64,000 nt of DNA from Pseudobdellovibrionaceae bacterium (GCA_947444305.1 CANEZP010000007.1:62001-126000); one strand, 5' to 3'. Positions 15,980-25,411 are shown, numbered from the stretch's first letter. Notes: generated from the sequence alone by a model not told the origin. Translations and numbers: made by a program.

Positions 15980-18900
15980 ATGATTAATAAAATAATTCAT
16001 TTTTCGGTTTATAAAAAGTGGATCGTTCTTGCCCTCACATTGGTCATGGCCATCGCGGGAGTGCTTGCGTTCCAAAGTTTACCCATCGATGCCGTACCAG
16101 ATATTACGAACAATCAGGTGCAAATCAACACCACGATTGAAGGACTCGCACCGGAAGAGATTGAGAGAACAATCACCTTCCCGGTTGAGAGTTCGATGCG
16201 GGGTCTTGCGGGTGTTCTGCAAGTTCGTTCGGTAACTCGTTTTGGTCTGTCTCAAGTAACCGTTGTTTTTAACGATACGGTCGATATTTACCGAGCCCGG
16301 CAAATGGTTTCTGAGCGATTGCAAAGCGTGCTCACCGATCTTCCCGGCGGCGCCGAAGCTAGGCTTGGCCCGATATCCTCCGGTCTTGGCGAAATTTTTC
16401 AGTATACGCTCGACATGAAAGAGCCGGCTAAAGATCCGCAAAAGCGTTTAGAGCAAATGATGGAGATAAAAGCGCTTCAAGACTGGTACGTGAAACCACG
16501 CCTGCTGACTGTGGCGGGGGTAGCGGAAATTAACACCAGCGGAGGGTACGAAAGGCAGTATCACGTTAAGCCGGATGTAAAAAAAATGGCCGCTTTCGGT
16601 CTTCATTTTGAAGAGATCGTTGCCGCGCTTGAACGTACTAATAAAAACGTCGGTGGTGGATACATCGCGCAGACGGCTGAACAATTTTTGGTTCAAGGCG
16701 TGGGACTTTTCAAAAGTCCCGCCGATATCGAGCGAGTGCCTGTTAAACAGCTCGATTCTTTCCGAACGATCCGCATCGGTGATATCGCGACCGTAGGGCT
16801 CGGCAAGGAGCTTCGCACGGGCGCGGCTACGCACAACGGTCGCGAGACCGTGCTTGGTACGGTCATGATGCTCCTCGGAGAAAACAGTCGTACGGTTGCT
16901 ACACGCGTGAAAGACAAAGTCGAAGAGATCTCAAAATCTCTTCCTGAAGGAGTAGTGTTAACTACCGTTTATAATCGTTCAGATCTCGTCAACGCCACAC
17001 TCGGTACGGTCGAACATAATCTGGCAATGGGAGCGGGTCTCGTTGTTTTAGTTTTGATCGTGCTTCTCGGAAACGTGAGAGCCGCGATCATCACGGCCGC
17101 AATCATTCCGCTTTCTCTTCTCGCGACATTCCTCATCATGAAACCTTTGGGTATCTCAGGAAATCTTATGAGTCTCGGAGCTCTCGATTTCGGAATCATA
17201 GTCGATGGAGCCGTCATTCTCATCGATAACTGCGTGCGAGCGATTCATGACATGGTGAAAAAACAAGGACGAAAACTCACGAAAGAAGAGCTGCAAAAAG
17301 TTATTTACGAGGCGTCGGTTGAAATCCGAAAAGCCGCCGGTTTCGGTCAGCTTATCATCGTAGTTGTCTTCGGACCGATCTTCGCTTTAACCGGCATCGA
17401 AGGTAAAATGTTTCAACCGATGGCGGCAACATTCGCCCTCGCGGTGTTAGCGGCATTGGCCCTTTCGTTTACGACGGTGCCGGCGTTAGCGGCGGTCATT
17501 CTTTCTTCAAGCGCGACCGATCGGGAGCCCAGGCTCATGCATTGGATTCGTGAGGCCTACCGGCCGCTTTTGCTTGCAACATTCAAGCTCCAAAAGCTAA
17601 CGATTGTTTTCGCGATTGGCGCGATCGTTGTCGGTGGATTTCTCTTCGCCACCCGCGGCGCTGAGTTTTTACCGCAACTGACCGAAGGCTCCTTTGCCTT
17701 TCACATGATTCGGCCGGTTAATATCAGCTTGGATCAGTCCTTAGCTCTTCAGGTGAAAGCTGAAAAAATCATCGGTGAATTTCCGGAAGTCGATGTCGTG
17801 TTCTCGCGAATAGGAACGAGCGAAGTTGCGACCGATCCGATGGGCGTAAACGTGTCTGATACCTATATTATGCTTAAAGACCGGGATACTTGGCCTAAAC
17901 CCGAATCAGGCGGAAAGCATACTTTCGATTCGCTCGTTAAAAGTCTCGTAGCACGCTTAGAAAAGGAATTGCCCGGACAGAACTATTTGGCTTCGCAGCC
18001 TATTCAAATGCGCTTTAACGAATTGCTTGAAGGCACGCGAGCTGATGTTGCGGTCAAGGTTTTCGGACCCGACCTATCGGTGAATATGGATTTAGCGAAA
18101 AAGATCCAGGCCGTTGTAACAAAGGTGCAAGGCGCGGGCGATGTGGAAGTTGATTTGGCCGGCACAAGTCCCGTTCTTCGCCTCACGCCTAAAGAAGAAA
18201 CGCTGAGTAAATACGGCGCCTCCGTTTCTGACGTCCTTGAGACGATCTCCATCGCGCTCGGTGGTAAGGAAGCAGGCTTTATCTATGATCAAGAGCGAAA
18301 ATTCCCGATTGTAGTGCGTCTAGGTGAACAGGAACGGTCGGACCTCGATACGATAAAGACCCTTCCGGTAGGAATCGGTGCTAATACTACGGTCGCTTTG
18401 AGTGACCTAGCGGACACTAAATTTGCGGAGACCTTTGGATCCATCAATCGAGAGGACTCAAATCGTCGCTCGGCCGTGCTGATTAATCTACGCGGACGTG
18501 ATACAGAAAGTTTCGTCAATGAAGCTCAGGCCGCCGTGGCCGCTTCAGTGAAGCTACCTCAAGGATATTATCTTCAGTGGGGTGGAAACTTTGAGAATCT
18601 CCAAAAGGCCCGGGCGCGTTTGCTCATACTTACACCGATTGCATTGATCGTTGTCTTGCTGATGATTTACTCAGCATTCGGAAGTGTCGGACAAACGGCC
18701 CTGATCTTCTTGTGCGTTCCCTTCGCGCTTGTCGGTGGAGTGATCGGTTTGATCCTGAACGGTCTGCCCTTCAGTATCTCCGCTGGTGTTGGATTTATTG
18801 CTTTGTCGGGAATCGCAGTGCTCAACGGCGTGGTTCTCGTGAACTACTACAATCAACTTAAATCAGAAGGTATGACCGGTCGGGATCTTGTTCTTACCGG

Positions 18901-19120
18901 AGCGCTCATTCGGTTGAGACCGGTTTTGATGACGGCGCTCGTGGCAATCTTCGGATTTTTACCGATGATGCTTTCGACCGGAATTGGAGCTGAAGTACAA
19001 AGGCCGCTCGCAGCGGTCGTGATCGGCGGGATCATTTCGTCTACGATCCTCACGCTCATCGTCTTGCCGACGGTTTATTTGTTGTTCGAACACCGCTTTC
19101 AGGGCCGCGTGGCTCACTAA
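15980..19120 (+). CDS. czcA: Heavy-metal efflux RND pump, CzcA type
   Basis: 1046 residues, normal for the HME-RND family. The N-terminal membrane helix is followed by periplasmic porter domains opening PIDAVPDITNNQVQINT. The proton-relay helix 4 reads LDFGIIVDGAVILIDN near residue 400; the DFG...DGA pattern is typical of divalent-cation (Co/Zn/Cd) pumps rather than Cu/Ag pumps, although the final acidic residue is Asp instead of the usual Glu. Twelve membrane segments are expected. It has a strong ribosome site (AAGGGGA). It pumps metal from periplasm or cytoplasm through the TolC-type channel, driven by protons. The P-type ATPase 18 bases downstream would feed the periplasm. Confidence 0.93.
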   Translation: MINKIIHFSVYKKWIVLALTLVMAIAGVLAFQSLPIDAVPDITNNQVQINTTIEGLAPEEIERTITFPVESSMRGLAGVLQVRSVTRFGLSQVTVVFNDTVDIYRARQMVSERLQSVLTDLPGGAEARLGPISSGLGEIFQYTLDMKEPAKDPQKRLEQMMEIKALQDWYVKPRLLTVAGVAEINTSGGYERQYHVKPDVKKMAAFGLHFEEIVAALERTNKNVGGGYIAQTAEQFLVQGVGLFKSPADIERVPVKQLDSFRTIRIGDIATVGLGKELRTGAATHNGRETVLGTVMMLLGENSRTVATRVKDKVEEISKSLPEGVVLTTVYNRSDLVNATLGTVEHNLAMGAGLVVLVLIVLLGNVRAAIITAAIIPLSLLATFLIMKPLGISGNLMSLGALDFGIIVDGAVILIDNCVRAIHDMVKKQGRKLTKEELQKVIYEASVEIRKAAGFGQLIIVVVFGPIFALTGIEGKMFQPMAATFALAVLAALALSFTTVPALAAVILSSSATDREPRLMHWIREAYRPLLLATFKLQKLTIVFAIGAIVVGGFLFATRGAEFLPQLTEGSFAFHMIRPVNISLDQSLALQVKAEKIIGEFPEVDVVFSRIGTSEVATDPMGVNVSDTYIMLKDRDTWPKPESGGKHTFDSLVKSLVARLEKELPGQNYLASQPIQMRFNELLEGTRADVAVKVFGPDLSVNMDLAKKIQAVVTKVQGAGDVEVDLAGTSPVLRLTPKEETLSKYGASVSDVLETISIALGGKEAGFIYDQERKFPIVVRLGEQERSDLDTIKTLPVGIGANTTVALSDLADTKFAETFGSINREDSNRRSAVLINLRGRDTESFVNEAQAAVAASVKLPQGYYLQWGGNFENLQKARARLLILTPIALIVVLLMIYSAFGSVGQTALIFLCVPFALVGGVIGLILNGLPFSISAGVGFIALSGIAVLNGVVLVNYYNQLKSEGMTGRDLVLTGALIRLRPVLMTALVAIFGFLPMMLSTGIGAEVQRPLAAVVIGGIISSTILTLIVLPTVYLLFEHRFQGRVAH

Positions 19121-19138
19121 TCTAAGAAGGATTTTTTT

Positions 19139-21247
19139 ATGGAAGAAATGGTTACAGTTTTTAAAGTAGCGGGGATGGATTGCAGCGATGAAGTCGATGC
19201 CATCCGCCTCGCCTTAAATCATCCCGAAATTAAACAGGTCGACGCTAACCTTATGGCATCGACCGTTCGTATCGTTCATGGTCCGAAAGTAAATGATGAC
19301 TATCTTCGCAAGAAAGTCGAGTCGGCCGGGGTAAAGGTAGCGACGGCCGACGCCGTCGCGCCGCTCATCGCCCGAAAAAGTCTAATGCTTGTGATCACAT
19401 CAGGGATTCTCCTGGGGCTCGGGCTTACCCTAGAGTTTGGTTTTGAATTGTTTAACGTGTCTGCGTTTGTTTACGGCGCGGCGGTAATTGCGGGCGGCGC
19501 TCTGATTTTCCCGAAAGTTCCGCGTGCGCTGATGAAGTTCCATTTGGACATGAACGTGCTGATGACCGTAGCGGTGATCGGTGCGTTTGCGATCAAAGAA
19601 TTTTCCGAGGCGGCGACCGTTGTATTCCTATTTTCTGTGTCGGAATTACTGGAAGCATTCAGCGTAGCTCGTGCGCGAAGGGCGATCAGGGAAGTTTTGG
19701 ATTTAACGCCCAAAATGGCTCTTCGGATCGGTGGCGGTGAAACTACCACCGAAATTCGTATCGAAGAGGTGAAGATCGGTGATCTTCTGTTGGTTAAGTC
19801 TGGTGAGCGCATCCCCGCCGACGGCGTCGTGGATAGCGGTCAATCGCAAGTCAATCAAGCTCCGTTGACCGGGGAGTCGCTACCGGTTGAGAAGAAGAAG
19901 GGTGATACGGTATTTGCAGGTACGATTAATGAATCAGGAATCTTACGAATCAAAACATCTAAGGGTGCGGCTGAATCTAAGGCTGCGCAAATCATTAAAC
20001 TGATCGAAGACGCTCAGTCTAAGAAAGCTCCCTCGGAAAGATTTGTTGATTCATTTGCAAGGATCTATACGCCGGTCATGTTCCTGTTAGCTCTAGCTAC
20101 GCTTCTTGGGCCAACTTTGTTTTTCGGTCAGCCTTGGGATATTTGGGTTTATCGTTCGCTCGTCGTATTGGTCGTGGCTTGCCCATGCGCGCTGGTCATC
20201 TCAACGCCCGTGTCGATTGTGTCTGGCCTCACGGCAATGGCTAAGCGTGGGGTTCTGGTGAAGGGTGGCACGTTCTTAGAAGCCCTGGGCAAAATAAAAG
20301 CCATTGCGCTAGATAAGACAGGAACGATCACAGAAGGAAAACCTAAAGTTCTCGAAATGGTCACGCTTGGATCGGAAGACGATGCTCGTTTTTTAACGAT
20401 TGCCGCGTCGATCGAAAAGCTGTCGTCCCATCCGCTAGCAAAAGCCGTGATTGAATATGCGGCACAAAAAGGTGTTCGACCGGAGGCTGCAACCGACTTT
20501 AAAACGATTGCCGGTAAAGGCGCCGAAGCTCGAATCGGTTCGCATATTTATTTTCTAGGCAATCATCGGTTCGCTCATGAGCTCGGCGTTTGCACGCCCG
20601 CACTTGAAGCAGGTCTTAAAATTGTTGAAGAAAAAGCGCAATCGGTCGTCATCGTGGGACACCTTCCTCACGACGGTGAGAAAGGGGAGGTGCTAGGCTA
20701 CCTTGCCATCGGTGATGCGATGAGGCCGAACGCGAAGGCCGCCGTGCAAGCGCTTTATAAAAGCGGTGTCGAGCACGTGGTTATGCTCAGCGGCGACAAC
20801 CAGAAGACGGCTTCGGCAATCGCGGCTCAGGCAGGCATTGAGCAAGCCTTCGGTGATTTGCTTCCGGAAAACAAAGTCGACCGAATCAAAGAGCTCGTTC
20901 AGAAATTCGGTAATGTCGCCATGATCGGCGATGGAATCAACGATGCGCCGGCTTTGGCGCAAGCTTCGGTTGGAATCTCAATGGGTATGGCCGGCACGGA
21001 CACCGCAATGGAAACGGCGGACGTTGCTCTCATGCGGGATGATCTTGAACAGGTTGCGGTCGCGGTCGTTCAAGGCCGAAGGGCGCTGTCGGTGATTAAG
21101 TTTAATATTGGATTTGCGATCGCGATTAAGGCTGTATTTCTTGTGCTCGCGGTAAGCGGTCACACGAATCTTTGGTTCGCCGTTGCGGCCGATACAGGCG
21201 CGGCACTTCTCGTTATTCTAAACGCATTACGCTTGTTGAAAACCTAA
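19139..21247 (+). CDS. zntA: P1B-type ATPase for Zn/Cd/Pb (ZntA/CadA-like)
   Basis: 702 residues. The N-terminal HMA-like domain has GMDCSDEVDAI in place of the usual GMDCxxC, so its second Cys is replaced by acidic residues. The core P-type motifs are all present: PLTGES (TGES), CPCALVIS near residue 348, phosphorylation site DKTGTIT near 392, SSHPLAKA, and [10 protein letters not shown]. The last membrane helix contains DTGAALLVILNALRLL, whose Asp-Thr-Gly is typical of the P1B-2 (Zn2+/Cd2+/Pb2+) group. It exports cytoplasmic divalent metal to the periplasm, where the CzcA system can remove it. Co-transcribed with czcA. Confidence 0.93.
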   Translation: MEEMVTVFKVAGMDCSDEVDAIRLALNHPEIKQVDANLMASTVRIVHGPKVNDDYLRKKVESAGVKVATADAVAPLIARKSLMLVITSGILLGLGLTLEFGFELFNVSAFVYGAAVIAGGALIFPKVPRALMKFHLDMNVLMTVAVIGAFAIKEFSEAATVVFLFSVSELLEAFSVARARRAIREVLDLTPKMALRIGGGETTTEIRIEEVKIGDLLLVKSGERIPADGVVDSGQSQVNQAPLTGESLPVEKKKGDTVFAGTINESGILRIKTSKGAAESKAAQIIKLIEDAQSKKAPSERFVDSFARIYTPVMFLLALATLLGPTLFFGQPWDIWVYRSLVVLVVACPCALVISTPVSIVSGLTAMAKRGVLVKGGTFLEALGKIKAIALDKTGTITEGKPKVLEMVTLGSEDDARFLTIAASIEKLSSHPLAKAVIEYAAQKGVRPEAATDFKTIAGKGAEARIGSHIYFLGNHRFAHELGVCTPALEAGLKIVEEKAQSVVIVGHLPHDGEKGEVLGYLAIGDAMRPNAKAAVQALYKSGVEHVVMLSGDNQKTASAIAAQAGIEQAFGDLLPENKVDRIKELVQKFGNVAMIGDGINDAPALAQASVGISMGMAGTDTAMETADVALMRDDLEQVAVAVVQGRRALSVIKFNIGFAIAIKAVFLVLAVSGHTNLWFAVAADTGAALLVILNALRLLKT

Positions 21248-21277
21248 GGTAGAAATCCCGGGGTGGTATTATGACGA

Positions 21278-21955
21278 ATGTGCAGCGGCAAAGAAAAAGC
21301 AAAAGGGCGGAAAAAAAAATTCAATCGGAATGTTTTAATCGTTTGTGCTGTGATTGCCCCTTTCACTTTCGGTCGCATCATCTATCGGGAGCAAAAATTT
21401 AAAACTGACTACTCAATCGACTTAAATAACGTGAACGCGGCGATTCTTGTCAAACCGCATAGCTACGCTTCCGGACCTGAACACGCGCGTATTACAATCG
21501 TGCAATTTCTAGATCCCCAGTGCCACACCTGTTTAAGTATGCACTGGACGATTAAGAGAGTCGTGAGCGAATTTCCTAAAGATATTCGAGTGCTCATCCG
21601 TTATTTTCCATTCAGAGACGAAGGCCGGGTCGCGGCCGCGTTGGCAGAAGAAGCTCGTGAGATTGGAAAATTTGACGAGACCCTCGATGAAATTTTATCT
21701 CGCCAAAAAGAATGGGGAGATGGCAAATACACTAGCCCCGCCCTTCTTCCAGGTTTCATAGCGCACATCGGATTACCTTCCGAGCGCTTTTTGGACGATA
21801 AGTTACTTGTGAAACATAAATGGAAAATCGATTTAGACGTGGCTGATGCACGTCAAATCGGAATTACCAAGGCGCCTGCGGTATTTGTTAATGGTCGCAT
21901 GATAAGTTTAAGTTATGAAGCTTTACGCGCAGCAGTTGTAGGTGGGCTAGAGTAG
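21278..21955 (+). CDS. Membrane-anchored DsbA-like thioredoxin-fold protein
   Basis: 225 residues. A basic N-terminus and one membrane helix (about 16-32) are followed by a thioredoxin fold with active site QCHTC (CxxC, about residue 87). It ends with the cis-Pro loop ITKAPAVFVNG. It matches DsbA/DSBA-like oxidoreductases of the 'VQFLDPQCHTC' type found beside metal operons. It probably handles periplasmic thiols or disulfides. Start choice is uncertain: the best ribosome spacing points to ATG 21271, which is in another frame and soon stops, while 21278 is the first in-frame ATG. A role in repairing metal-damaged thiols is inferred. Confidence 0.8.
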   Translation: MCSGKEKAKGRKKKFNRNVLIVCAVIAPFTFGRIIYREQKFKTDYSIDLNNVNAAILVKPHSYASGPEHARITIVQFLDPQCHTCLSMHWTIKRVVSEFPKDIRVLIRYFPFRDEGRVAAALAEEAREIGKFDETLDEILSRQKEWGDGKYTSPALLPGFIAHIGLPSERFLDDKLLVKHKWKIDLDVADARQIGITKAPAVFVNGRMISLSYEALRAAVVGGLE

Positions 21956-22100
21956 TCTTCGATTGAGAAGAGTAACGTGATATTGCTAGACCTTCGCCAG
22001 TCTTGGAATCGGAAATTCCGTGCGGTCGTATTCTGCGGTTCACGCAGAAACACATATTCTGTTTATTTGTTGTCATCCCGTGTAATAAAAAAAGATAATC

Positions 22101-22129
22101 TTTACAGTTGATGATGAGATTTCTATATT
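22101..22129 (+). promoter_or_regulatory. Sigma70-like promoter predicting a leaderless mRNA
   Basis: -35 TTTACA (22101-22106), a 17-base spacer, -10 TATATT (22124-22129). Only seven bases separate the -10 from the ATG at 22137, so the transcript should start at or next to the start codon. There is no ribosome site. Confidence 0.65.
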
Positions 22130-22136
22130 ACTACAC

Positions 22137-22481
22137 ATGAATCGCTGGAAGTTTCAGGCCATTATCTTCATAACCATTATCGCGACGGTTGCGGGCCTGT
22201 TCGGAAAATTTCATTCGCACGATTCCTACCAAGGCGATAGCTCAAAGGTTTACGAAGCTTCCCGCGTAGACGGATTAAATTTAAGCGCGCGTTCACCGAT
22301 GTCGGCTGAATTGGGCGACGTGGCCGCTCACTTTTGTTTTGCCTGCCAATCTTTGAAAAGTTTTTTTCAAGGACCGTTCTTTGGTCTTGAAGAAGTTGTG
22401 CCTGCACCTCACGGATTGTCGTCCTATCTATACGTAGATCGTAATAATTCGCGTCGTTTATTTCAACCTCCCAGGTCTTAG
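22137..22481 (+). CDS. Small exported protein leading the second RND operon (CzcI-like family)
   Basis: 114 residues with an N-terminal membrane/signal segment (about 6-22), His residues after it (KFHSHDS), and a short Cys motif AHFCFACQS. Its end FQPPRS resembles the LRRPPRA end of the leader protein at 13795-14151, and both precede RND pump operons with the same leaderless promoter layout. It probably belongs to the same loosely conserved group of small metal-operon proteins. Direct function unknown. Confidence 0.55.
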   Translation: MNRWKFQAIIFITIIATVAGLFGKFHSHDSYQGDSSKVYEASRVDGLNLSARSPMSAELGDVAAHFCFACQSLKSFFQGPFFGLEEVVPAPHGLSSYLYVDRNNSRRLFQPPRS

Positions 22482-22527
22482 TTCGATTTCAGTCCGTTAG
22501 AAATCCAACATTGTCTCGGGGGGAAGT

Positions 22528-24102
22528 ATGAGATTCGGTTTAATTCCGCTATTGGCTGCGCTATGCATTCTGCCTAAAGCGTTTGCGCAAGAAAATTTAT
22601 CGTTTGGGACATTCGTCGGCTTTGTATCTAGTCAAACCACCGGTAAAGATCAACTTATCAAACTTGAGCTCATTCCCGGTCGTGCAGATAGCGGCGACAT
22701 TCGATTGCGAGCCGTTCTTACTCTTCAGTTCGGAGGATTCGATTCCGGTGAGTATGTCAGCTACCATTTTCACGACGTGCAATATAACCTAATCACCGGC
22801 AACCTTAATTTTAATCAAACGGATCAAGAAGTTTATCTTTCGTCTGCGCAAATCAGGGCTGGAAGCCTAACCGGTAATCTTTCGTCGTCTTCAGGTTCCA
22901 TAGGACCGGTCTCACTTTCAACGACAAACCGTCCACTACCCACCAATCCGCTCGTGGAACCCTTAGGAGGAGAATATAGAGGCACGTGCGGGCGCACCCC
23001 TTCTAGTCTGCAACTTTATACTTATCGCTCAACTAAGGATACGTATCGTCCAGGAAATGCTTTTAAAGCGTATGAAGTAAAAGGCCAAGTTGGTCAGTAT
23101 AATCCAAATTATTGTTCCATGACGAGAGATGACCGGTGTGTTTACTCGAAGATAACCGCGGCATCTTATAATTTTCATTCCGGACAACTTATTTTAAACG
23201 GCCTACCCTTCAGCTATTCTTGCTTGATTCGCGGACAGACCATTGACTGCGGGGAGTGTAGTTTCAAAAGAAGTTCATCTGAGATGAGAAATCCTCGTTT
23301 AGTCCCGAATAAGTATCCTATTGATCCCATTGATCCCATCATAGAACGACTTAAGGCCGATAGGTCCACTTCGATCGCGGGAACATATAGCGGCTATGTC
23401 TTTCACGAAAATCTAAACGTATTCCAACGGGTCCAAATCGATCTCTCTACATTTCAACGAACTACGGATAGGGGGCCTGCTTTATTTATCGCGGCCGTCG
23501 CGCGTATTTATTTTGGTGAAAAACCTGGCGAAGTTATTTCCTATCGGTACGACGCCATCGAGTTTCCAAGCCCGCTTTTAAAGCCTCGCTTTACCTTGGC
23601 GCAACCGGATGCCGACGTAGACGCTATGTTAAATGTTCTAGATATTCGCGACGGTATCGTTAAGGGTCGCTGGTTTTCTCTCATCTTTGGCCGGGTCGGA
23701 TCTTTTGTTGCGACAAAAAATGGAGATCTCCCCTCGCTCACGAGCGATAAAATTTTTGGAAGCACCGGCGCAACCTACGATGAATTTGCGAATAAACTTG
23801 GCTACATCGTAGATACCGTCGTGGGGCAGGATACCGCTCCGGTTGGCAGCGACAATCCATTCTACCCACTTACCCTCTATGGCAACGTTTGGAATAAAAG
23901 CGGATCCGTACAAAAAGAAGCAATCACGTCCGGTTCATACGATTTTTATACCGGACACATCACTTTCATATACGGCGATCAAAGGGCGGTATCCGGCAAA
24001 CTTGTACCAAAGCAGCCTGCTTACTTTCGAAGGCTGGGAGGGAAGTTCGGAACGCTAATGCAGAATTTTGAGGCTGTTCGATACAATAAAAATACGAATT
24101 AG
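22528..24102 (+). CDS. Exported YFG-repeat protein A (four repeat units), unknown function
   Basis: 524 residues with a signal peptide ending at AFAQ. At least four related beta-rich units can be aligned. Unit 1 (about 26-130) has FGGFDSGEYVSYHFHDV. Unit 2 (about 150-255) is Cys-rich (GEYRGTCGR ... DCGECSFKR). Unit 3 (about 285-405) has RIYFGEKPGEVISYRYD and GRWFSLIFGRVGSF. Unit 4 is divergent. The same unit occurs in the next two proteins and in the protein at 47352. I recognise no known family. Ribosome site GGGGGGAAG precedes the ATG. Its place before an RND pump and the repeat architecture suggest a periplasmic or surface metal-stress protein, but this is inference. Confidence 0.75.
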   Translation: MRFGLIPLLAALCILPKAFAQENLSFGTFVGFVSSQTTGKDQLIKLELIPGRADSGDIRLRAVLTLQFGGFDSGEYVSYHFHDVQYNLITGNLNFNQTDQEVYLSSAQIRAGSLTGNLSSSSGSIGPVSLSTTNRPLPTNPLVEPLGGEYRGTCGRTPSSLQLYTYRSTKDTYRPGNAFKAYEVKGQVGQYNPNYCSMTRDDRCVYSKITAASYNFHSGQLILNGLPFSYSCLIRGQTIDCGECSFKRSSSEMRNPRLVPNKYPIDPIDPIIERLKADRSTSIAGTYSGYVFHENLNVFQRVQIDLSTFQRTTDRGPALFIAAVARIYFGEKPGEVISYRYDAIEFPSPLLKPRFTLAQPDADVDAMLNVLDIRDGIVKGRWFSLIFGRVGSFVATKNGDLPSLTSDKIFGSTGATYDEFANKLGYIVDTVVGQDTAPVGSDNPFYPLTLYGNVWNKSGSVQKEAITSGSYDFYTGHITFIYGDQRAVSGKLVPKQPAYFRRLGGKFGTLMQNFEAVRYNKNTN

Positions 24103-24116
24103 AAGAGGAAAGAAAA

Positions 24117-24911
24117 ATGACATTCACAAAGAGATTAATTCTTACATCGCTTGTATGGTTAAGTTTTGGAGGACCGCTTGCGTTGGCGGATTCGTCGATA
24201 CAAGGGACTTACCAGGCCGTTCTTGATCATGACGCTAAAGCTTATTACCAATTCGCGATCGTAACTTTAAGGACCGTCAATTCAGGTAACGGCAATCTTA
24301 AGATCTCGGCCAACGTCAGAATTTACTTTGGCGACCTGAACTCAAATGAATTTTTATCCTACGAGTATCCGGATTGCCCGATGAATATTTTAACGCGTCA
24401 AATTTCTCTTAAGAACGATAATTTTGACGTCTCGTTCATAGGTTACTTGAAGGAAGGTGAGCTTTCTGGCGATTGGTACTCTCCTGCGGTAGGAAGAGTG
24501 GGTAAGTTTACCGCGTCAAAGATCGCGATGCCGCCGGTACCGTCTGGATTTGAGCTGGTTAAATCCGTAACCGGGCATTACATCGGTAAGTTGACGAACA
24601 CCAATCCAAATTCGAGCCTGCCCGAGACCGTAACGATTTCTTTGGTCACAACCCAAGACTCCACGATTGCCGGCGGGATCAAAGTTTCTGGAAACATGCG
24701 ATTTTATCTCGGAGAGCTAGGCTCAACTGAATATATCGAAACACCGTTTCAGACCGTGGATTTCAACTTCTACAACCGATATATCACGGCGAAGACTGAG
24801 CGTTATGGAATCGCGATTAAGGGAAATCTAGAACTCAACGGAGTGCTTTCCGGAAATGTTTTCGCGGATGGACTCGGTATGGTCGGTACGATTGAGGCGC
24901 GCGGCCAATGA
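24117..24911 (+). CDS. Exported YFG-repeat protein B (two repeat units)
   Basis: 264 residues with a signal peptide ending at ALADS. Two clear units of about 120 residues each follow. Unit 1: IQGTYQAVLDH ... VRIYFGDLNSNEFLSYEY ... SGDWYSPAVGRVGKF. Unit 2: VTGHYIGKLTN ... MRFYLGELGSTEYIE ... GNVFADGLGMVGT. These give the cleanest view of the repeat: opening GxYxG, middle RxYFGxLxSxEY, ending G-W/F-x-S-x2-GxVG. It looks like a lipocalin-like or avidin-like small barrel, but that fold is only a guess. The gene starts 14 bases after protein A and overlaps protein C by four bases. Confidence 0.75.
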   Translation: MTFTKRLILTSLVWLSFGGPLALADSSIQGTYQAVLDHDAKAYYQFAIVTLRTVNSGNGNLKISANVRIYFGDLNSNEFLSYEYPDCPMNILTRQISLKNDNFDVSFIGYLKEGELSGDWYSPAVGRVGKFTASKIAMPPVPSGFELVKSVTGHYIGKLTNTNPNSSLPETVTISLVTTQDSTIAGGIKVSGNMRFYLGELGSTEYIETPFQTVDFNFYNRYITAKTERYGIAIKGNLELNGVLSGNVFADGLGMVGTIEARGQ

Positions 24912-25411
24912 AATATCTTTTTTTCTTAATTCTTCCTCTTATCCTGTCCACGATCGGATGCAGCCAAAAAAAATTGAGCGAGCGCGATCGTCAGTTACAA
25001 GATCAGCAACAAGCGAACGATTTAAAGAAAGCGGAGCTTTCGCCGATTGCCGGCGAATATATTGGTGAGTTGACCGGGGCCAACGATTACCGGCAAACCA
25101 TACGGTTGTCGTTAGAGGTGCGTGATGTCCCTGAGAGTGACGGAAAGCCGGACGCGATTCTGATTCCAAAGTTGCTCGGAACACTTCGATTCTATTTTGG
25201 AGAGCTTGATTCGCCGGAATTTATAGACGCACCGGTAAGGTCCTCCGAATACATAAAGGCGCGTGACCAACTCTCCCTTGTTTTAGAACACGTTCAATTT
25301 AAAGAGATGGTCATCACGGGTATCGCGGACGGCACATCGATTACCGGGAGCTGGAATGCCGCAAGCCTCGGGGTCAGCGGAGCCATTCGAGTACAAAGGA
25401 GAAATCCATGA
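24908..25411 (+). CDS. YFG-repeat lipoprotein C (one repeat unit)
   Basis: 167 residues. The lipoprotein signal peptide ends in LSTIGC. A short charged helix (SERDRQLQDQQQANDLKK) links to a single repeat unit: IAGEYIGELTG ... LRFYFGELDSPEFID ... GSWNAASLGVSG. It is the minimal single-unit member of the family. It overlaps both neighbours (ATGA at each junction), so translation is coupled with proteins B and the barrel protein that follows. Membrane-anchored; function unknown. Confidence 0.75.
   Translation: MKYLFFLILPLILSTIGCSQKKLSERDRQLQDQQQANDLKKAELSPIAGEYIGELTGANDYRQTIRLSLEVRDVPESDGKPDAILIPKLLGTLRFYFGELDSPEFIDAPVRSSEYIKARDQLSLVLEHVQFKEMVITGIADGTSITGSWNAASLGVSGAIRVQRRNP

Noticed and set aside
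14761-20364. Long minus-strand frames over the czcA and zntA genes
   Set aside because: They mirror strongly coding plus-strand genes and lack ribosome sites and known motifs.
21271-21402. Alternative gene start ATG 21271 with good ribosome spacing
   Set aside because: This frame stops after about 43 codons and has no recognisable protein; the DsbA-like frame uses 21278. A frameshift cannot be excluded without resequencing.
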